DNA of 21,097 bases, from positions 1-21,097 of the forward strand of contig DUWA01000085.1 in assembly GCA_012840755.1 (NCBI GenBank), read 5' to 3'. Below are positions 17,612-21,097 of this stretch, piece after piece. The notes under the pieces are model-generated. The model was given only the letters and a program-made list of their open reading frames with translations. It was not told where the DNA came from and made no database searches. Within the stretch, counting starts at the first letter, position 1. The number at the start of each line of letters is the position of its first letter. The position numbers and the translations under genes are program-made. The DNA is from Mycoplasmatota bacterium (lineage in GTDB: Bacteria; Bacillota_I; Bacilli_A; RF39; UBA660).

Positions 17612-17615
17612 ATTT

Positions 17616-18224
17616 TTACATTATAATTGTTGTTTTAAATTTGTTTTTTATTCTTTGAATAGTGTTATCTATAGCTTTTGCATCTTTATCTAAAATATCA
17701 GCAATTTCTTTATATGAAAATCCAGATCTTTTTAATTCAAACACCTGATATTCATAATCAGTTAATACTTTTTTTAGTTTTTCAATTATTTCCGATTCCG
17801 TTTCTGAAGATATTATCAATCTTTCTGGATTGTTAGTATTATCTCCTATTAATTTTTCTAAATTAAAATTATCATCATCTAATGTCATATCGAAAGAAAT
17901 TGATTCATTTAATATTTTATGTTTTTGTCTTGTGGATGCGATAACTAATGATATTATTTTATTTTCGATACATCTTTTAGCATATGTGTAGAAAGTCACA
18001 TCTCTACTCTGATCAAAAGTATTTATAGCAATACTAAGTCCAATCATTCCTTCTTGAACAAGATCATTTAAATCAATTCCTAAATTATTAGAATACATAA
18101 GCATTTTCTTTGAATACGAAACGATTAATGGTCTATATTTTTCAAATATTATATTATGTGCTTCCTCGCTTTTTTCTGAAACATATGAAAGAAGTTCATA
18201 ATCATTATAATCTTTATAATCCAT
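17616..18224 (-). CDS. sigH: RNA polymerase sigma-70 family factor, SigH-like
   Basis: The 202-residue protein contains sigma region 2 (about residues 20-95, with DLNDLVQEGMIGLSIAINTFD and FYTYAKRCIENKI) and region 4 with a helix-turn-helix (about 150-196: LTDYEYQVFELKRSGFSYKEIADIL). The linker carries ATRQKH, then LNES.SFD, as in Bacillus SigH, and the gene sits in the SigH position before secE. In Bacillus SigH drives early stationary-phase and competence genes; here the regulon cannot be told. The ATG follows GGGGGTAGGGA, only 7 nt after rlmB, so it is probably co-transcribed. No anti-sigma gene is nearby. Confidence 0.85.
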   Translation of the reverse strand: MDYKDYNDYELLSYVSEKSEEAHNIIFEKYRPLIVSYSKKMLMYSNNLGIDLNDLVQEGMIGLSIAINTFDQSRDVTFYTYAKRCIENKIISLVIASTRQKHKILNESISFDMTLDDDNFNLEKLIGDNTNNPERLIISSETESEIIEKLKKVLTDYEYQVFELKRSGFSYKEIADILDKDAKAIDNTIQRIKNKFKTTIIM

Positions 18225-18231
18225 TTTATCC

Positions 18232-18927
18232 CTACCCCCTATTTTTTATTGCTTCATATATGATTATCCCTGTTGCAACAGATGCATTTAAACTATTCGT
18301 TTTTCCTTTCATTGGTATGCTTGCAATAAAGTCACAAGATTCTTTTACAAGTCTACTCATACCATTTCCTTCGTTACCAATTATTATACAAATTTTACCT
18401 TTATAATCGATTTTGTCGTAATCAGTTCCATTCATATCTGTTCCAACAATCCAAAAACCTTTTTTCTTTAAATATTCTATTGTGTTTTTAAGGTTAGTAA
18501 CTTGAGTAATCTTTACATAATCCAAAGCACCCGTACTAACCTTTACTACCGTAGAATTCACATCAACACTTCGGTCCTTAGGTATAATTATTCCATCAAC
18601 GCCTGCTGCCTCACATGTTCTTATAATAGCCCCAAAATTATGTGGATCTTCTAAATGATCAAGCATCACAATTAAACTATTTTCGCTTTTTGTAATATCT
18701 TCTATGTCGCTATATTTATAATCATCAACAGATAAAATTATACCTTGATGGTTTCCATTTATTATTTTGTCTAATTCGAATTTTTCCATTCGCTTAATAA
18801 AAATATTCTTTTTATTAAGTTTTTCTAAAATGTTTTGGTCTTTAAAATTTTTATAAACATATGCTTTTTTTATATTTTTATTGTTACCAATGGCCTCAAT
18901 TGCAACATTTTTTCCATATATATACAT
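18232..18927 (-). CDS. rlmB: 23S rRNA 2'-O-methyltransferase, RlmB/TrmH (SPOUT) family
   Basis: The 231-residue protein has an N-terminal substrate-binding domain (MYIYGKNVAIEAI) and a C-terminal SPOUT fold with three SAM/knot motifs: NFGAIIRTCEAAGVDGIIIP (97-116, catalytic Arg103), IIGNEGNGMSRLV (182-194) and IPMKGKTNSLNASVA (204-218). RlmB methylates the ribose of G2251 in the peptidyl-transferase loop (E. coli numbering). The gene follows mrnC by 7 nt and precedes the sigma gene by 7 nt, an rRNA-maturation cluster known in Firmicutes. Confidence 0.93.
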   Translation of the reverse strand: MYIYGKNVAIEAIGNNKNIKKAYVYKNFKDQNILEKLNKKNIFIKRMEKFELDKIINGNHQGIILSVDDYKYSDIEDITKSENSLIVMLDHLEDPHNFGAIIRTCEAAGVDGIIIPKDRSVDVNSTVVKVSTGALDYVKITQVTNLKNTIEYLKKKGFWIVGTDMNGTDYDKIDYKGKICIIIGNEGNGMSRLVKESCDFIASIPMKGKTNSLNASVATGIIIYEAIKNRG

Positions 18928-18934
18928 ATCTCAC

Positions 18935-19312
18935 CTACTTTTTTTCTAAAATGAAGTTCATAACATCATGTAATCTATTTTCGTTATTATCTAAATAAAA
19001 ATAACCAATTATTGCCTCTAGTGCTGTTGCATGTTTATATGTTAATATGTCCGTGTTTTTTGGATGACTCTTACCCTTGTTGTTTCTAGCTCTATAAATA
19101 ACTTCTAACTCTTCTTCACTAAAGAAATTTATATCTAACATTTCTTTTAAAAATTTAGCTTGGGCTCTGGCACTAACATATTCTACAGCTTCTTTTTGAA
19201 GATTTTTAACTTTAACTATCCCTTTCTCAATAAGGTTTTTTCTAATAAAAACTTCGTATATTGCATCACCAATATATGCTAGTGTAAGAACATTAAAATC
19301 TTTTGTCTTCAT
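18935..19312 (-). CDS. mrnC: Mini-ribonuclease III
   Basis: The 125-residue protein is an RNase III catalytic domain without a double-stranded RNA-binding domain. In Bacillus the dimer trims the ends of 23S rRNA precursor. The catalytic signatures are LAYIGDAIYEVFIR (11-24, Asp16) and TALEAIIGYFYL (96-107, Glu99). The conserved SARAQAK and RARNNKGKSHPKNTD segments are also present. Length is standard. Position next to rlmB and rbgA puts three ribosome-maturation genes together. Confidence 0.93.
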   Translation of the reverse strand: MKTKDFNVLTLAYIGDAIYEVFIRKNLIEKGIVKVKNLQKEAVEYVSARAQAKFLKEMLDINFFSEEELEVIYRARNNKGKSHPKNTDILTYKHATALEAIIGYFYLDNNENRLHDVMNFILEKK

Positions 19313-19324
19313 ATTTTCCCTTCT

Positions 19325-19363
19325 AAAAGATTTTGTAAATTTATTTACATTAAAAATCCTTTT
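19325..19363 (-). other. Imperfect hairpin between rbgA and mrnC
   Basis: The 54-nt gap contains a nested inverted repeat: AAAAGGATTTT with AAAATCTTTT outside, and GTAAAT-AA-ATTTAC inside. It spans nearly the whole gap. No U-tract follows, so it is more likely an RNA processing or stability element than a terminator. Confidence 0.4.
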
Positions 19364-19366
19364 ATT

Positions 19367-20239
19367 TTAAATTTCAAAATTATCATACCTATCAAAAGTT
19401 ATGTTTTTTATAATACCATCTTTTAAATCATTAATAACTATCATCATTACTTTGTCATAATCAATTTCTCCACCGCGCATAAGACAACCCCTTCTTTTAC
19501 CAATTTTATCAAATGTTAATATTATATCCTCATCTAGTTGTTCAATCCCGTATCTTTCTTTTAACACTTCAGGATAATACTTATATAAGGTATTTAATAT
19601 ATAATTAACCACTTCAAATATAGGTAAAATTTCTTCTTTGATTGCCGTTAAACTAGCTAGGTTAAAAGCCACAATCTCATTATCAAGTTTAGGCCATAAA
19701 ATTCCAGGAGTATCTAAAAGCTCAAGTTCATCATTTATTCTAATCCAGCTCAACGCTTTTGTTACACCCGGCTTATTACCTACTACTACTGCTTTTTTAC
19801 CAACTAATCTATTTATTAATGTAGATTTCCCCGCATTAGGAATTCCAACTATTAAAACACGTGTTTTTCTTTTTATCATTCCTTTATCTTCTCTTTTTTT
19901 ATTATAATCTTCCATTAGTTCGTTAGTAACATCTATTATCTTAAATACATTTTTATTATGTTCTAAGTCAACTCCAACTACCTTATAACCTAGTCCTTCA
20001 TAATATTTAATCCATTTATTAGTTTCCTTTAAATCACACAAATCTATTTTTGTCATTATTAATACTTTCGGTTTATCTTTTATATAATTATTTATATCTT
20101 TAATTTTAGATGAATAAGGCATTCTTGCGTCAATAACTTCATATACAACATCTATTAAATTTAAATTTTCACTTATTAGCCTTTTGGTTTTAGCCATGTG
20201 CCCTGGATACCAATTTATATTAGCTTTATTTTCGTTCAT
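19367..20239 (-). CDS. rbgA: Ribosome biogenesis GTPase RbgA (YlqF)
   Basis: The 290-residue protein is a circularly permuted GTPase required late in 50S assembly. The motifs run in permuted order: TKID at 63-66 (G4), GIPNAGKST at 132-140 (G1), PGVTK at 157-161 (G2) and DTPG at 176-179 (G3). The N-terminal INWYPGHMAK carries the catalytic His14 typical of RbgA, and the C-terminal RNA-binding helical domain is present. I use the ATG at 20239, nine bases after AGGAG; a TTG three codons upstream abuts that site. Length is close to the 282-residue Bacillus protein. It heads the rbgA-mrnC-rlmB-sigH-like run. Confidence 0.95.
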   Translation of the reverse strand: MNENKANINWYPGHMAKTKRLISENLNLIDVVYEVIDARMPYSSKIKDINNYIKDKPKVLIMTKIDLCDLKETNKWIKYYEGLGYKVVGVDLEHNKNVFKIIDVTNELMEDYNKKREDKGMIKRKTRVLIVGIPNAGKSTLINRLVGKKAVVVGNKPGVTKALSWIRINDELELLDTPGILWPKLDNEIVAFNLASLTAIKEEILPIFEVVNYILNTLYKYYPEVLKERYGIEQLDEDIILTFDKIGKRRGCLMRGGEIDYDKVMMIVINDLKDGIIKNITFDRYDNFEI

Positions 20240-20268
20240 TTTTATCAACTCCTAGTTAATTTTTACAT

Positions 20269-20358
20269 TTATTTGTTAATTGTTTTGTCTTTATCAACAA
20301 ATAAAAACCTATCCATTAATTCATAAATTTCATTAGTTTCATTTGAAAATAAATTCAT
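20269..20358 (-). CDS. Possible 29-residue upstream ORF in the rbgA leader
   Basis: A short frame MNLFSNETNEIYELMDRF... with a hydrophilic, Lys/Asp-rich end stops 29 nt before rbgA. It lies inside the transcript expected from the 20424 promoter. No good ribosome binding site is visible and I recognise no family. It may be a real small peptide, a regulatory upstream ORF or chance. Confidence 0.25.
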   Translation of the reverse strand: MNLFSNETNEIYELMDRFLFVDKDKTINK

Positions 20359-20383
20359 GTTTCTAAAAGATAAACTTTTTTTG

Positions 20384-20407
20384 TGGTTAGGCTTGTTTTT
20401 CTAACCA
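20384..20407 (-). other. Hairpin at the start of the rbgA leader
   Basis: On the minus strand TGGTTAG (20407-20401) pairs perfectly with CTAACCA (20390-20384) around a 10-nt loop, about 10 nt after the predicted transcription start. No U-tract follows. It is probably a 5'-end RNA structure; the function is unknown. Confidence 0.45.
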
Positions 20408-20423
20408 AGATAATTACTTTTAC

Positions 20424-20432
20424 ATTATACCA
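20424..20432 (-). promoter_or_regulatory. Extended -10 promoter of the rbgA cluster
   Basis: The minus strand reads TGGTATAAT, an extended -10 (TGnTATAAT). The -35 region is poor (TTATAA-like), as is common for such promoters. It gives a leader of about 175 nt before rbgA. Confidence 0.6.
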
Positions 20433-20433
20433 T

Positions 20434-20606
20434 AAATATGTTTTTTTTATAAAATAATCGGTTAATATATAAACATCATAATTACAATTTTCTATTCTGC
20501 TTCATTTTTTATACAATTATTAATTATCTACTATAACATTAATAGATTTATCTACTGTTTTATTTATTGTTTTTATTTTTTTAATTTTATATCATTTTAT
20601 AAAAAT
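20434..20606. other. AT-rich intergenic stretch without a recognised gene
   Basis: Together with the leader above, the gap from 20240 to 20645 is about 400 bases. This part is over 80 percent A+T, with long A and T runs and two near-copies of a GTAGATAA motif. I see no open frame with a ribosome binding site, no RNA gene and no clear further promoter. Confidence 0.6.
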
Positions 20607-20633
20607 AAAAAAACACTTCGAAATGAAGTATTT
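20601..20633 (-). terminator. Terminator of the 92-residue ORF
   Basis: On the minus strand AAATACTTC (20633-20625) pairs with GAAGTGTTT (20619-20611), one G-U pair, around a 5-nt loop, followed by a long U-rich tract (20613-20601). It lies 13 nt after the TAA of the small gene. Confidence 0.8.
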
Positions 20634-20645
20634 AATATATAAATT

Positions 20646-20924
20646 TTATCTAGTCATTGCTGCTTTTATTTCATTTGCTTTAATTTTTATTTTACACAAC
20701 GATTCTTCTCTACAAAGACGTCTTCTTTCTTTTTTATAAATTCTTTCAATTTTTCTTGTGCCTTTTCCTAAATTTGTATAATGACCGTTTGATAAATATA
20801 CATCTTGCCATTTTAAATGTGCTTCGTATTTTTCAGAAGGTAATTCTGATTTTCTTTGACTTAATTCTTCTTTTAATCTCTTTAGTTGTTCGATTTTATG
20901 TAATGTTGTTTCTTTTGTCTTCAT
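20646..20924 (-). CDS. Hypothetical 92-residue basic coiled-coil protein
   Basis: I do not recognise this protein. Residues about 8-34 (HKIEQLKRLKEELSQRKSEL) have a heptad-like charged helix suited to a coiled coil. The middle (KWQDVYLSNGHYTNLGKG) is less helical, and the C-terminal 40 residues are strongly basic (KERRRLCREESLCKIKIKAN), suggesting nucleic-acid contact. No signal peptide or membrane helix is seen. The case for a real gene is good: an AAGGAGG site before the ATG, a consensus promoter 36 nt upstream of the start and a terminator 13 nt downstream. It lies beside an insertion-sequence end and may be a passenger or accessory gene. Confidence 0.7.
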   Translation of the reverse strand: MKTKETTLHKIEQLKRLKEELSQRKSELPSEKYEAHLKWQDVYLSNGHYTNLGKGTRKIERIYKKERRRLCREESLCKIKIKANEIKAAMTR

Positions 20925-20959
20925 ATTTTCAACCTCCTTAGAATTTAGTTTACAGTATC

Positions 20960-20988
20960 ATTATATATGCATATTGGACCTATGTCAA
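20960..20988 (-). promoter_or_regulatory. Consensus promoter at the insertion-sequence boundary
   Basis: The minus strand has TTGACA (20983-20988), a 17-nt spacer and TATAAT (20960-20965). The -35 falls inside the putative terminal repeat of the insertion sequence and the -10 in the flanking DNA. It reads outward into the 92-residue gene. Confidence 0.75.
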
Positions 20989-21097
20989 TACTTTGGACAC
21001 AAAAAGTTGAACATTTTCTCTCTGCATGATATTAATACGTAGAGAAAGATTACTAAGCTGCAAGAATCTCATCTTCAACCTGCTGTGGGGTTTTATA
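20975..21097 (-). mobile_element. Terminus of an insertion sequence (rest lies beyond the window)
   Basis: A transposase C-terminal coding end is followed by about 50 nt of untranslated DNA and a terminus-like segment starting TGGACCTATGTC and containing a second TGGACA. A 5'-TG outer end fits IS3-type elements, but the other end is outside the window, so the exact boundary and family are inferred. Confidence 0.55.
21053..21097 (-). CDS. Transposase, C-terminal fragment at the window edge
   Basis: The last 14 codons read YKTPQQVEDEILAA and end in TAG. The YKTP motif with a following acidic helix is characteristic of the extreme C-terminus of DDE/rve-type transposases, such as IS3- or IS481-like (...LGYKTP...). 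The gene enters from the right edge, so completeness cannot be judged. Confidence 0.6.
   Translation of the reverse strand, partial: YKTPQQVEDEILAA

Noticed and set aside
17480..17615. A hidden rpmG (L33) gene between the sigma gene and secE
   Set aside because: The space is too short and is filled by a promoter and two hairpins; no CxxC-containing frame is present.
20240..20645. Possible small RNA, CRISPR or attachment site in the AT-rich gap
   Set aside because: No regularly spaced repeats, no tRNA-like fold and no integrase nearby; only promoter, hairpin and terminator elements can be supported.
21000..21052. TTTCTCT...AGAGAAA inverted repeat after the transposase as its terminator
   Set aside because: The loop is about 20 nt long and no U-tract follows, so I do not call it a terminator.

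Overview
The window looks like the chromosome of a very AT-rich, low-GC Gram-positive bacterium (Bacilli/Erysipelotrichia or a standard-code relative of Mollicutes). The evidence is gene order, consensus sigma-A promoters (TTGACA/TATAAT), strong AGGAGG ribosome binding sites and extreme AT bias. Every supported gene reads on the minus strand, so transcription runs from high to low coordinates. All genes are full length under the standard code. TGA is never used inside a gene and ends only one of them, which argues against the Mycoplasma code.

Layout in transcription order. At the right edge (20975-21097) lies the 3' end of a transposase gene and the terminus of an insertion sequence. Its -35-like element appears to drive an unrecognised 92-residue basic coiled-coil protein (20646-20924). 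After an AT-rich gap and an extended -10 promoter comes the rbgA-mrnC-rlmB-sigH-like cluster (20239-17616). Next are secE-nusG (17479-16767), rplK-rplA (16637-15430), and rplJ-rplL with a class-I methyltransferase of the YbxB/RsmC type (15244-13698). rpoB-rpoC follow (13601-6349). After the rpoC terminator sit two singleton genes, each with its own promoter: a Nudix/winged-helix NrtR-like regulator (6257-5595) and an HTH-metallophosphoesterase fusion (5501-4572). Last come the str genes rpsL-rpsG-fusA-tuf (4429-143), closed by a strong terminator at 23-55.

This is the classic Firmicute sigH-secE-nusG-rplKAJL-ybxB-rpoBC-str block, with three differences. rpmG and yacP are absent from their usual places. 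The small L7Ae-like gene usually found between rpoC and rpsL is absent. The Nudix regulator and the phosphoesterase fusion occupy that last position.

The genes supply transcription (RpoB, RpoC, NusG, a sigma factor), translation (L1, L7/L12, L10, L11, S7, S12, EF-G, EF-Tu), ribosome assembly and rRNA processing or modification (RbgA, MrnC, RlmB) and secretion (SecE). Regulation is visible in the RNA: an L10 leader with attenuator, and two hairpins before rplK and rplA that resemble the L1-binding region of 23S rRNA. The most notable coding observations are three unusual residues at famous sites: Asn at the RpoB rifampicin-pocket His526 position, Asn at the RpoC trigger-loop His936 position, and Ile at the S12 Pro90 position. 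I saw no CRISPR array, rRNA, tRNA or defence island.
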